Origin: Metaruminococcus_A gallistercoris
GTDB lineage: Bacteria; Bacillota; Clostridia; Oscillospirales; Ruminococcaceae
Assembly: GCA_904394975.1 (NCBI GenBank)
Contig: CAJFNQ010000014.1
Span: forward strand, 1-33,668
Length of the DNA: 33,668 bases
Reading direction: 5' to 3'
Shown here piece by piece: positions 16,026 to 24,972 of the stretch. Under the pieces are notes generated by a model. That model was not told the origin of the DNA. It did no database searches and saw only the letters and a list, made by a program, of their open reading frames with translations. Position 1 is the first letter of the stretch, and each line of letters opens with the position of its first letter. Both the position numbers and the translations under genes were made by a program.

Positions 16026-18020
16026 TTATTCTTCGCTGGTGACCTCTACGCCTTCAACGTCAACCGCAACAGCATCCTCTGCCTGCTCAGAAGCTTGTTT
16101 CTCTTCCTCGAGAGCACGCATGGAAAGGCTGACACGTTTTGCGTCAAAGTCAATATCAGTAATTTTAACCTCAACTTCCTGACCAACAGAAAGAACATCG
16201 GCAACTTTGTTGACGCGTTCGGTAGAGATCTGGGAAATATGAATGAGGCCATCAATGCCCGGAATAACCTGAGCAAATGCGCCGTACTGGGTCAAAGAAA
16301 CAATCTTTACCTTTACAACCTGACCAGCAGCATACTGATTTTTAAGAATCTCCCACGGATTATCTTCGCTCTTCTTGTAACCAAGCGAAATCTTGTGGTT
16401 TTCTTCGTCCAGGTCTTTTACATAAACATCAACGGTGTCACCAACATTGACAACCTCGGACGGATGTTTGATGCGCGCCCAAGAAAGTTCAGTGATATGG
16501 ATCATGCCGTCAACGCCGCCAAGATCAACAAACGCACCATAGCTGGTAAGAGATTTTACCACGCCGGTATAATGTTTGCCGACTTCAATGCTCTTCCAGA
16601 ATTCCTCACGTTTTGCTTCTTTCTCTTCGCGAAGAACTGCACGAACAGAACCAATTGCACGGCGTCTGCCTTCGTTGATCTCAAGGATTTTGAAGCGAAC
16701 CGTTGTTTTAAGAAGTGTTTTGAGGTCTTCCACGCGGGTGTCGCTGGCCTGAGAAGCAGGAACAAACAATTTCACACCATTGCAGAGAACAAGAACACCA
16801 CCACGGACTACGTCAACAACAACGCCCTCCAAAATAGTGCCTTCTTCATACGCTTTTACGATTTCTTCAAAGCCTGCTTCAGCATCGCAACGGCGTTTGG
16901 AAAGCATTGCGGTACCTTCCTGATCGTTGACTTTCATAACGATCAAATCAAGCTCGTCGCCTTTTTTCACAAGGTCCTCTGCTTTTGCGTTCGGATCCTC
17001 AGAAAGTTCTGCAAGCGGAATATAACCAGACTGTTTTGCACCAACATCGACCTGAACTTCGTTCGGAGCGATTGCTGTAACAACGCCTTTAACTCTCTTT
17101 CCTGCATATAATTTTTCACCCAGCGACTGCTCCAAAAGCTCCTCAAAGCTTACTTCTTCATCCTGGGTTTTGATGATCTCACTCATTGTGTTTAGTACCT
17201 CCTTAATTATATAAGCCGGTGTGGAAGCGCCAGCTGTTACGCCGACAGACCCTGCGCGCTTTACCGCTTCACGGTCCAATTCCACATCGGTTTCTATCAA
17301 AGCAGTATTGCAATAGTGACTGCAGATCTCTTTGAGTTTTTTCGTATTTGAACTCTCTCTGCCGCCAATCACTACCATGTAGTCAGAAACACCAGCTAAC
17401 TGGACTGCCTCCTGCTGGCGCCTACTCGTCGCATTACATATTGTATCAAAAATTAAAAGATTTGTATAGTAGTTTTTTGCAGTTTTCCTGCAAGTTTCCC
17501 ATAATTTTTGCCGAAATGTTGTTTGAGAGACCATAATCGCCGGTTTTCCTTTTAATTCGGCATGCTCTTCCATAAGCTTTTCCAGCTTTTCCAGACTGTC
17601 AAATATGAAAGCGCCGCTTTTGCTGTGCCCGGCAATTCCCTGCACTTCAGGATGATTGGGATCACCCGCAATCAAAACCGTATAACCCTTTTCCGAATAA
17701 TCCGCCACGATTTTATGAATCTTCGCTACAAACGGACAGGTTGCATCTTCAAAAGGAAGATGATTTGCGCGCAGATAATCATACACATCCTTTGCGACAC
17801 CGTGCGAGCGGATGACCAGAACTTCGCCCTCCCGCACTTCCTTTGGAGAATCGACTGTGCGTACTCCTTTTTTCTCCAAATCATCAACGACCTGAGGGTT
17901 ATGGATGATAGGGCCAAGAGTACAAACCTGCTTCCCTTCATTTACCAGATGGTAGACCAACTCAACCGCCCGCTGCACGCCAAAACAGAAACCTGCCGAT
18001 TTTGCCACTGTAATGCTCAA
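16026..18020 (-). CDS. ispH-rpsA: Bifunctional IspH (HMBPP reductase) - 30S ribosomal protein S1 fusion
   Basis: 664 aa. Residues 1-280 are IspH (LytB), the 4Fe-4S enzyme that makes IPP and DMAPP in the last step of the MEP pathway. C12 (SAGFCFGV), C95 (EDATCPF) and C195 (FDTICNATS) are the cluster ligands, with substrate-binding His and SQTT also present. Residues about 306-635 hold four S1 RNA-binding repeats (about 306-376, 393-460, 479-548, 564-635), as in YpfD-type S1. The fusion is known in Clostridia. The start is TTG (18018-18020) with GGAGG 7 nt upstream, and it overlaps the plsC stop as TTGA. A second strong SD plus ATG sits at the domain junction (see separate feature). It ends at the terminator 15929-15953. 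Confidence 0.95.
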   Translation of the reverse strand: MSITVAKSAGFCFGVQRAVELVYHLVNEGKQVCTLGPIIHNPQVVDDLEKKGVRTVDSPKEVREGEVLVIRSHGVAKDVYDYLRANHLPFEDATCPFVAKIHKIVADYSEKGYTVLIAGDPNHPEVQGIAGHSKSGAFIFDSLEKLEKLMEEHAELKGKPAIMVSQTTFRQKLWETCRKTAKNYYTNLLIFDTICNATSRRQQEAVQLAGVSDYMVVIGGRESSNTKKLKEICSHYCNTALIETDVELDREAVKRAGSVGVTAGASTPAYIIKEVLNTMSEIIKTQDEEVSFEELLEQSLGEKLYAGKRVKGVVTAIAPNEVQVDVGAKQSGYIPLAELSEDPNAKAEDLVKKGDELDLIVMKVNDQEGTAMLSKRRCDAEAGFEEIVKAYEEGTILEGVVVDVVRGGVLVLCNGVKLFVPASQASDTRVEDLKTLLKTTVRFKILEINEGRRRAIGSVRAVLREEKEAKREEFWKSIEVGKHYTGVVKSLTSYGAFVDLGGVDGMIHITELSWARIKHPSEVVNVGDTVDVYVKDLDEENHKISLGYKKSEDNPWEILKNQYAAGQVVKVKIVSLTQYGAFAQVIPGIDGLIHISQISTERVNKVADVLSVGQEVEVKITDIDFDAKRVSLSMRALEEEKQASEQAEDAVAVDVEGVEVTSEE
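17184..17204 (-). promoter_or_regulatory. Internal Shine-Dalgarno and ATG at the IspH/S1 junction
   Basis: On the minus strand, AAGGAGGT is followed 10 nt later by an in-frame ATG (codon 279, complement of 17184-17186), exactly between the IspH domain and the first S1 repeat. This is a better site than the gene's own TTG start. It would yield a free 386-residue S1 protein, about the size of stand-alone YpfD. The codons read K-E-V, so the site might be partly coincidental, but its position is striking. Confidence 0.6.
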
Positions 18021-18616
18021 AATCCCGCCTCCAATAACTCCTGCATACGACTGGTTACAAGGTCACGTGCCTGTTTCAGGCTTTCACGGTCAATCCCCTT
18101 CAAATTTAATTCCTCGCAGGAAATCGGTTTCCCGTAACGGATGGTAACCCGGCTGCGAAAATGCAGTTTTCCTTCAAAAACAATTGTAGTTGGGATAATT
18201 GTTCCCTTTGACTGCGCCGCAATCACAATCATACCTGATTTTAATTTAAGGAGCTCTCCGGTTTTAGAACGGGTTCCTTCCGGAAACAGAATCAGCGCCT
18301 GCCCGCTTTTCACTGTATTAATAGCAAATTCCACCGCGGCGGTATCGCCTTTTCCGCGCGCAATGGGAAATGCGCCTAATTTGCGGATAAGCGGAGCGAG
18401 CAACTTCACATGAAACAGCTCTTCCTTTGCCATAAAACGGAACTGGCGGCCCTTTACATCCACCGCGAGCAGCACAGGGTCCAGATAGCTTCTGTGATTG
18501 GAACAAAGGATAAATCCGCCCTCTTTCGGAAGATTTTCCAATCCCTCTGTTTTAAAGCGGAATATAATCCGCACCAGACCCACGCAAATATGCTGTGCAA
18601 ACTGATAAAACCCCAC
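18017..18616 (-). CDS. plsC: 1-acyl-sn-glycerol-3-phosphate acyltransferase
   Basis: 199 aa. The acyltransferase H-x4-D motif is NHRSYLD (H41, D46) and the second conserved block is FPEGTRSK (110-117). A hydrophobic N-terminus suggests monotopic membrane attachment. It converts lysophosphatidic acid to phosphatidic acid. The start codon is GTG (18614-18616) with GAGGAG about 10 nt upstream, in the last codons of cmk. The stop overlaps the TTG start of ispH-rpsA. It belongs to the cmk-plsC-ispH/rpsA block, an order known in Clostridia. Confidence 0.92.
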   Translation of the reverse strand: MGFYQFAQHICVGLVRIIFRFKTEGLENLPKEGGFILCSNHRSYLDPVLLAVDVKGRQFRFMAKEELFHVKLLAPLIRKLGAFPIARGKGDTAAVEFAINTVKSGQALILFPEGTRSKTGELLKLKSGMIVIAAQSKGTIIPTTIVFEGKLHFRSRVTIRYGKPISCEELNLKGIDRESLKQARDLVTSRMQELLEAGF

Positions 18617-18620
18617 TGAT

Positions 18621-19304
18621 TCAGCACTCCTCTTTCAGCAAACTCAATTTTCCGCGGATGTATTCCTCCACCAGTTTGACCGACTGTTCCAGATTGATTC
18701 CAGTCGTATCAATCCACTCTGCATCCTCCGCCTGTTTAAGCGGGGCGACAGCGCGATGAGAGTCGTTGTAATCCCGTTCGTTAATCTCTTTGAGCAGGAC
18801 ATCGTAATCCACCGGAGTTCCAGCCTCTTTCAACTGATTAAACCGGCGTATTGCACGATCTTCAGCTGATGCGGTCAGAAAAATTTTGATCTGCGCATTC
18901 GGCAGCACAACTGTACCAATATCCCTGCCATCCATAACAACATTATTATGACGCGCAAGATCCCTCTGAAGCGAAAAAAGAAAGGTGCGGACTTCCGGAA
19001 TAGCAGATACATTAGAAGCCGCCATAGATGCTTCCGGATAACGGATTTGAACCGAAACATCCTCTCCGTTTAAAAACACATGCTGTTCCCCATCAACAAA
19101 CCGGATTTCCAGGGAAATATCCGGCAGAAGAGAAATAACTGTTTTTGCATCATCGGTTTTCTGCTTCTGGCTGAGGACATACCAGCCGACGGCACGGTAC
19201 AGCGCACCAGTATCCACATAAATATATCCAAGCTTTTTGGAAACAAGCTTTGCAATGGTACTTTTTCCGGCACCCGCAGGCCCGTCAATCGCAATTGAAA
19301 TCAT
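18621..19304 (-). CDS. cmk: Cytidylate kinase
   Basis: 227 aa. It begins with a P-loop, IAIDGPAGAGKST (GPAGAGKS at 8-15), then has YVDTGALYRAVG and the VMDGRDIGTVVLPNA segment, with the RRFNQLKEAG LID region. It phosphorylates CMP and dCMP. The ATG follows directly on the TAA of the flavoprotein gene (TAAATG) and has SD GGGAGG 7 nt upstream, so the two are coupled. Confidence 0.96.
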   Translation of the reverse strand: MISIAIDGPAGAGKSTIAKLVSKKLGYIYVDTGALYRAVGWYVLSQKQKTDDAKTVISLLPDISLEIRFVDGEQHVFLNGEDVSVQIRYPEASMAASNVSAIPEVRTFLFSLQRDLARHNNVVMDGRDIGTVVLPNAQIKIFLTASAEDRAIRRFNQLKEAGTPVDYDVLLKEINERDYNDSHRAVAPLKQAEDAEWIDTTGINLEQSVKLVEEYIRGKLSLLKEEC

Positions 19305-20549
19305 TTAAAAACCTCCCTGACAGCCAAAACCGGCCGCATAGCCGGTCGAAAAAGCAATTTGAAGATTAAACCCTCCGGTATAACCATCCACGTCAATCAT
19401 TTCGCCAGCAAAATACAGTCCGCTCACCAGCTTTGATTCCATAGTTTTCGGGTTAATCTCTTTGACCGATACACCACCGGATGTGACGATCGCCTCATCT
19501 ACCGGGCGAAAACGCCATACGGTAAGCGGCAGTCCTTTTAGCAGGCGGCAGAGTTGCTGGCGCTGTTCTCTGGTGATTTGATTCACTTTTAAATCCGGTG
19601 AAATACCACTGAGCCGTATTACAACCGGAATGATCTTTCGCGGAAGCAGTTTTCCGAGAGAATTACCGAAATCCTTGTTCTGCTGTTCTGAAAAATCACG
19701 CAGGATGCGTTCATCCAGCGTTTGCAGATCCAAAGCGGGTTTTAAATCAATCAACAGCCGGTACTGCCGATGAGACAGATCGCCCAAATGAGCGCTCAAA
19801 CTCAATACCAACGGCCCGGAAATACCAAAATGGGTAAACAGCATCTCACCCAGCTCGCTGTAAACCGTTTTTCCGCTTTCCGCGTCCACAGCAGTAAGAG
19901 CCACATTCTTTAACGAAAGTCCCTGCGCATAACGGCACCAATCTTCTTTGGTTTCAATGGGGACAAGAGAAGCTCTGGGCTGGACAATAGTATGCCCTGC
20001 TTGCTGCGCAAAACGATAACCATCCCCAGTAGAACCGGTGAGCGGATAAGAAAGGCCTCCGGTCGCCAAAATGACTTTTTCGGTTTGAACAACGATTCCG
20101 TCTTTCAATTCAACGCCGCATATCTTCTGTCCATCCAAAACAAGCCGCTGTACCGGAGAATCCGCGTGGATGCGAACGCCGCTCTGCTGCACATAACGGC
20201 GCATTGCGTCTACAATATCCACCGCACGGTCACTCTGCGGGAAAACCCTTCGCCCCCGTTCGGTTTTTAAAGGAACGCCAAGGCGCTCAAACAGGTCCAT
20301 CGTATCCTGCGGCGTAAACCGGTGAAGCGATCCTTGCAAAAAGCGGGGATTAGTGGGAACATTCTGCAAAAACTCCTGCACATCGCAGTGGTTTGTCACA
20401 TTGCAGCGGCCTTTTCCAGTAATCATGAGCTTACGGCCGAGTTTTGGATTTTTCTCCAGCAACAGAGCATCTGCCCCATACAGCGCAGCGGACGCCGCGG
20501 CCATCATACCGGCAGGGCCGCCGCCCACAACAACAACGTCAGCTTTCAT
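19305..20549 (-). CDS. BaiN/RdsA (YhiN/HI0933) family NAD(P)/FAD-dependent oxidoreductase
   Basis: 414 aa from the ATG at 20547-20549. The Rossmann FAD motif VVVGGGPAGMMAAASAA follows at once, so longer in-frame starts that reach back to 20663 are unlikely. Family blocks KLGRKLMITGKGRCNVTN, ATGGLSYPLTGSTGDGY and the C-terminal FAGEMIDVDGYTGGFNLQ are intact. Family members are flavoproteins of poorly known substrate; BaiN acts in bile-acid dehydroxylation in one gut species, but this is a widespread housekeeping-like paralogue group. The start overlaps the end of the RpiR regulator gene by 11 nt and the SD is weak (GCAGGA), suggesting translational coupling. Confidence 0.9.
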   Translation of the reverse strand: MKADVVVVGGGPAGMMAAASAALYGADALLLEKNPKLGRKLMITGKGRCNVTNHCDVQEFLQNVPTNPRFLQGSLHRFTPQDTMDLFERLGVPLKTERGRRVFPQSDRAVDIVDAMRRYVQQSGVRIHADSPVQRLVLDGQKICGVELKDGIVVQTEKVILATGGLSYPLTGSTGDGYRFAQQAGHTIVQPRASLVPIETKEDWCRYAQGLSLKNVALTAVDAESGKTVYSELGEMLFTHFGISGPLVLSLSAHLGDLSHRQYRLLIDLKPALDLQTLDERILRDFSEQQNKDFGNSLGKLLPRKIIPVVIRLSGISPDLKVNQITREQRQQLCRLLKGLPLTVWRFRPVDEAIVTSGGVSVKEINPKTMESKLVSGLYFAGEMIDVDGYTGGFNLQIAFSTGYAAGFGCQGGF

Positions 20550-21423
20550 CGCTGTCCTGCTCCCGGTCGCTTTTATCGTAAACCTCATACCGATCCCATA
20601 TGGTTTCGAGTTTCTCAAAAGTATCAAAAATATCCTGACGTTTTTTGAGACCAACCGCGACAATGAGCGCGTTGATTAAGCTCAGCGGAGCAACAAGGCT
20701 GTCAACAAAAGAAGCCATATCGCTGCGCGCAAGCAGCAGATGGTCAGCGTCCTCTGCCAACGGTGAAGCAGGGCTGTCGGTAATAGCAATAACGGTGGCG
20801 CCGTTTCCTTTGGCGTATTTAAACGCTTTCACCGTCTGGGTCAGATACCGCGGAAAGCTGATTCCGATGAGAATATCTTTTTTCCCAATCCGCATGATCT
20901 GCTCAAACATTTCACTGGAACTTGTGGTATGAACCAACTTCACGTTGACAAACATGAGGTTAAAATAATAGGTAATAAACCGTGCAAGCGTCGCAGCGCT
21001 TTTCGCACCGATGACGTAAATGTTTTCCGCTTCCACAATCGCGTCGACTGCGTGTTTGAAATCCTCGCGCGAGGTTTCTTCCAATGTGCGGCGAATCTTG
21101 TCAATATCCATATTCAGGACCTTGTCGAGCACATCATCATCGCCGATCTGATCGTTCGTCACTTCAATTCGCTGAATGGAAGTGAGCCGGTTACGGATCA
21201 TCTCCTTGAGTTCTTTTTGCAAAGCAGGATATCCGTCAAAGCCCACCTCGGTCGCAAAACGCACCACGGTCGACTCACTGACGCCTACGGTTACACCAAG
21301 TTTCGCGGCCGTCATAAACGCCGCTTTCTCATAATGTGAGGTAATGTACTCCGCAATCAGCTTTTGCCCTTTTGAAAAACCGGGGCGCATCTCCTCAATT
21401 CGTTTTAACAGATCCTTATGCAA
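20539..21423 (-). CDS. MurR/RpiR family transcriptional regulator
   Basis: 294 aa if it starts at the TTG at 21421-21423, which has GAGGTG 6 nt upstream. A GTG at 21430-21432 would add three residues but overlaps that SD. The N-terminal HTH_6 domain (about residues 1-75) includes AKLGVTVGVSESTVVRFA. A C-terminal SIS domain (about 115-260) includes YVIGAKSAATLARFITYY and a serine-rich phosphosugar loop (HTTSSSEMF). RpiR regulators respond to sugar phosphates. It lies 45 nt downstream of the six-hairpin-like gene on the same strand, so it may control that gene. It then overlaps the BaiN-like gene, placing it at the head of a housekeeping block. Confidence 0.9.
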   Translation of the reverse strand: MHKDLLKRIEEMRPGFSKGQKLIAEYITSHYEKAAFMTAAKLGVTVGVSESTVVRFATEVGFDGYPALQKELKEMIRNRLTSIQRIEVTNDQIGDDDVLDKVLNMDIDKIRRTLEETSREDFKHAVDAIVEAENIYVIGAKSAATLARFITYYFNLMFVNVKLVHTTSSSEMFEQIMRIGKKDILIGISFPRYLTQTVKAFKYAKGNGATVIAITDSPASPLAEDADHLLLARSDMASFVDSLVAPLSLINALIVAVGLKKRQDIFDTFEKLETIWDRYEVYDKSDREQDSDES

Positions 21424-21468
21424 AAAGCTCACCTCTACACAGCGCGAAACAACGCGCCATTGTTTATT

Positions 21469-23433
21469 TTACAAAATACGACCGAACCGGTCGCCACCCG
21501 GGAACATGGTCCTGCAAAGACTTTCCACCCGGAAAGCAGCCATCCAGGTCGGCAGCCAAGCAAACGGGCTGTCTTCATAATCACGTCCCAGCGTAAACGC
21601 CTCGTTCTGAGCGCCGCGCGGCATAGGATGCCCGCCAATGACCAATGAACCATCCGAAAGGCCGATTGTCGCCTGAGCCCAAGCGGCACGTGCCCGTTCC
21701 GCCCATTCCTCTTCCCCAGTCAATTCGGCGAGGTCATGCAGTTCATGAACGTAAGGGACCGCATAATGGTCGATTCCGGCGCCGATGGAAGTCAATGTTC
21801 CGCCGTAGGTATCAAAATCAAACGCGCCGAGCAGGCTGTCTTTCTTGAGCGGATGGGTAAACTGCCACTGCCATGTAGAAAGATACTGCGCAGCATCTTT
21901 CGCACAGGAAAGATAGCGTTTATCGCCCGTCAGCTCATAAAGGGATATAGCGGAGCGCAAAAGCGGGATACCGGACTCCTTGTCCACCGAAAAGTGATCC
22001 TGCGCGCCGCCCATTGCGTAACCGGTTTTCATAAACTCAGCATAGAAATAGTCATAACAGCGCACCGCGCCTTCCAAATAATCCGAACGATGGGTGCGTT
22101 TTGCGCCTTCGCATAACGCATAGCCCAGAAACGCGCCGGGATACCCTTCTTCGATCGCGGTTTCCAGGGTATCTTCATACCAACTTTTGGCGATTCTGCC
22201 GTTTGGTTCCATCTTCTCCAGCGCAAAATCACAGATTCGGCAAGCAGCTTCGTAATACTCCGGCCGAGGTTTTCCCAAAACCTGTGCATATTCCCAAGCG
22301 CGGAAATAACTGATCGCTCCAGCAGAAAGGTTGCATGCGTCAATCACACGTCTGCCGTTATGGGTAAACTGCTGACCCATAAGGTGGGTCGGCAGCATGC
22401 CGGAAGGCAGCTTTTGTTTTAACCAGTCGTCCAAAGCGGTAAAGCCCATCTCCTCCGCTTCTTTATCCTGCCTGCGGATCGCTTCCGCAAGCATATTGGC
22501 GCCGGCTGCGATTGCCTGCCCGGTCCAGCCCATTTCAAACCGGTAATACGGGCGGATCACCCATTTCCCGTCCAAAAAGACCTTACCGAGGGCAAAACTG
22601 TGAAAGCCATTTTCCCCTTCACAGTACATGGATTTCATATATTCAATTCCCAAATCCCACAAATCCTCATTGGAAAATTTGGGAGCAAGATATTTGCGGT
22701 TCATCTTCCAGGAGAACGACATTAACTTATGCCATCCACGGCGCGGTTCATTTGCAGCGGCAAACACAAGAATGACAGCAAACGTTCTGCGCGGCTCGAT
22801 CGTTTCGGAATACGGGCCGGTCATTTTCCGTTCAGGAATGCCTTTGGTCATATCTTCGTCTTTAAATGCCGGAGGACGACTGTCCGGATTGCCGGCACGC
22901 CACTCTTTTACCCGCGGACCTTCAGTCAACGGCCAATATGCTGTATGTGTCGTCTGTTTTTCCTCCGGAAGGATGGAAACAGAAGCGTCCAGCTGATCCG
23001 GCGGGAGGAACATGCCCAAAGAAACGCCGTTTCCTTCCGTATAGGTCGCACCCGGGACAGAGGAACGCCACCAGGCGATCTTCCGCACCTCACCAGTCAC
23101 AGGATCGATGCATCCCACCGGAAAATTCGGCTCCTGATGAACTTCTTCATGTCGCTCCAGCTTTTCAATCTGCCCGTGCGTGATGATATCGCCCCGTGTG
23201 TTCTGATCGTACATCAGCGCCGGCATCATTTGATATTCCATCTTATAAGCCGATTTAAAGGCCATTTCCATATGGTCAACCGGCAGGTCAGAAATTCGTT
23301 CCCAACGGTAGACGCCCTCTTCCAAGCGAATAAACCGGTCAACACAACCGGACGGAGTTTTAATTTCGCCAACACAAACTTGATCCATATAAAACGCAGT
23401 TGTTTTTTGGTTTGTTAAAAAGGTTGTTTTCAT
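21469..23433 (-). CDS. Uncharacterised large protein, six-hairpin glycosidase-like C-terminal region
   Basis: About 654 aa from the ATG at 23431-23433 (GGTGA about 6 nt upstream); an ATG at 23437-23439 is equally possible, and the SD is weak either way. The N-terminal about 230 residues look beta-rich. The rest has repeated helix pairs with aromatic and acidic motifs (YRFEMGWTGQA, WYEDTLETAIEEGYPGAF, RSAISLYELTGDKRYLSCA, LTSIGAGIDHYAVPYVHEL) typical of (alpha/alpha)6 toroids such as six-hairpin glycosidases and AGE-like epimerases. There is no signal peptide. I do not recognise the exact family, so a carbohydrate-active role is inferred from fold-like repeats and from the RpiR regulator next door. 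It has a promoter at 23488-23516 and no terminator after it. Confidence 0.6.
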   Translation of the reverse strand: MKTTFLTNQKTTAFYMDQVCVGEIKTPSGCVDRFIRLEEGVYRWERISDLPVDHMEMAFKSAYKMEYQMMPALMYDQNTRGDIITHGQIEKLERHEEVHQEPNFPVGCIDPVTGEVRKIAWWRSSVPGATYTEGNGVSLGMFLPPDQLDASVSILPEEKQTTHTAYWPLTEGPRVKEWRAGNPDSRPPAFKDEDMTKGIPERKMTGPYSETIEPRRTFAVILVFAAANEPRRGWHKLMSFSWKMNRKYLAPKFSNEDLWDLGIEYMKSMYCEGENGFHSFALGKVFLDGKWVIRPYYRFEMGWTGQAIAAGANMLAEAIRRQDKEAEEMGFTALDDWLKQKLPSGMLPTHLMGQQFTHNGRRVIDACNLSAGAISYFRAWEYAQVLGKPRPEYYEAACRICDFALEKMEPNGRIAKSWYEDTLETAIEEGYPGAFLGYALCEGAKRTHRSDYLEGAVRCYDYFYAEFMKTGYAMGGAQDHFSVDKESGIPLLRSAISLYELTGDKRYLSCAKDAAQYLSTWQWQFTHPLKKDSLLGAFDFDTYGGTLTSIGAGIDHYAVPYVHELHDLAELTGEEEWAERARAAWAQATIGLSDGSLVIGGHPMPRGAQNEAFTLGRDYEDSPFAWLPTWMAAFRVESLCRTMFPGGDRFGRIL

Positions 23434-23487
23434 ATTCATCACCACATTTAATTTAAAATAGCAGGCAAAATCAGTTGTATTGCTCTT

Positions 23488-23516
23488 ATTTTATCTCGAT
23501 TTGCAGGATTTATCAA
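23488..23516 (-). promoter_or_regulatory. Sigma-A promoter of the six-hairpin-like gene and following block
   Basis: On the minus strand: TTGATA (complement of 23511-23516), 17-nt spacer, TAAAAT (complement of 23488-23493), about 50 nt before the ATG. With no terminator seen until 15929-15953, it may drive the whole block down to rpsA. Confidence 0.7.
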
Positions 23517-23524
23517 GCGTTCAT

Positions 23525-24900
23525 TCACGAATTCTCGACAGCATCAAAATCTCTGGTAACGTTGTTTGCCCATTTCCCACTGCGCATCCGTATAAGACAG
23601 ATCACCCATTTGATGGGCTCATCCAGTTTCATACATCCGAAAACGATTACAGCAGGCAGGCGCAGCCAAAGCCCCATGATAAGCCCCAACGGCACCGAAA
23701 TGCACCACAGGGTCACTAGTTCCGCAAACAAAGCAAACTTTGTATCGCCCCCGCCACGCAGGATGCCGATCACGCAGGTTGCAGACGCAGAAATAAAAAA
23801 CACGATCACGCCGGAAACGACCATCAGCTGTGAGACCAGCTCGTTGGTGCTTTCTGGAAGGTTGTAAAACATCGTCACAACATCCCGCACCAGGAACATG
23901 ATGACCATGGAGATCAACCCAAGCGCATAAGAAATGATGCGGAAGGTATATGCCGTCTGCTCTACCTTGTGCATATCCCCCTGGCCGATGATCTTTCCAA
24001 TCACGACCGCAGCTGCGTTTGCCACACCGAAGATCATAATCGTGGCAAGCTGCTGAACGACATTTGTTACCGCGACAGCCGAAACAGCGTCCGCTCCCAA
24101 ACGCCCCATTACCATGGAATGAATCGAGGTGCCGACCGACCACATAACCTCGTTGATGACAACCGGAATGCTGCAGGTAATGAAGTCACGGAACAGCACC
24201 CGGTCAAACGAAAACAGATGATGCAGGCGAAAACGCAGCTTTTTTTCGAAAAAGAAAACATAAAAAAAGCAATGGTGAACTCAACAATACGCGCAGCTAC
24301 TGTTGCAAGAGCAGCGCCTCGGATGCCAAGAGCCGGAGCGCCGAGGTTTCCGAAAATCAAAACCCAGTTTAAAATTGCGTTGGTAGCAAGCGAAGCGCAG
24401 TTACCGACCACCGCGATTTTTACAATCTGCACGCTCCGAAGCGCACAGGTTAAGGTTGCGAAAAAGCCATTGAACAAATAACTAAACGCAATGATTTTCA
24501 GGTACTCTATTCCTTCCGCTATGACATCCTGCTCCGTGGTATAAATACGCATGACCGCTTCCGGGAACGAGAAGACCGCAACGGCCAATAAAATTGACAC
24601 AGCCATGGCAATCCACAAAACAATGGAAAACACCTTTCGTATGGAAACGAGGTCCTTCTTTCCCCAATACTGTGCCGCAAGCACCGAAGCGCCGCCCGCA
24701 AGCCCGAAACAGAGAAGCGAAAAAATAAAAAATGGCTGATTCGCCAGTTGGGAAGCGGTCAGCTGTGTTTGCCCAAGCGCTCCCAGCATCAGTGTATCAA
24801 CCATGCTTACAAAAAAGTTCAGCGAATTTTGTAGGGCAAGCGGAATGGTGATTCCGAGAACCATTTTATAAAAACCTTTTTCATGAATTAACTTCGTCAT
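23525..24900 (-). pseudogene. MATE family efflux transporter, disrupted by a -1 base frameshift
   Basis: The N-terminal half (ATG at 24898-24900, SD AGGAT) reads as a MATE protein through about residue 220 (MVDTLMLGALGQTQLTASQLANQ, GGASVLAAQYWGKKD). It leaves frame in a stretch of homopolymers (24240-24258, T/A runs of 7, 5 and 4). The second half continues in another frame (LRFRLHHLFSFDRVLFRDF, VINEVMWSVGTSIHSMVMGRLGADAVSAV) to the stop at 23525. Joining them restores a normal MATE length of about 458 aa with twelve membrane segments. Restoring one missing base, for example an eighth A in the A7 run (minus strand), suffices. It could be a true pseudogene, a sequencing error, or a gene read by transcriptional slippage or -1 frameshifting. 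Homologues export cationic drugs by Na+ or H+ antiport. Confidence 0.88.
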
Positions 24901-24972
24901 TTGTTTACATCCTGCCTGTTTTATTTCTATATTGTTTTTTAATTGATTAGAGTATTAGAATATTGAAAGCTG

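Noticed and set aside
16095..17111. 338-codon plus-strand frame over the S1 repeats
   Set aside because: Antisense to rpsA, without SD; a product of repetitive codon use.
20550..20663. N-terminal extension of the BaiN-like flavoprotein
   Set aside because: It overlaps the RpiR gene and adds unconserved residues before the FAD motif, which should be near the start.
21439..21455. GCGCG-AAACAA-CGCGC inverted repeat between the six-hairpin-like gene and the RpiR gene
   Set aside because: Short stem with no U run; not a terminator, and too little evidence for an operator.
23619..24143. Minus-strand frame inside the MATE gene
   Set aside because: Out of frame with both MATE halves; low-complexity His/Arg-rich translation.
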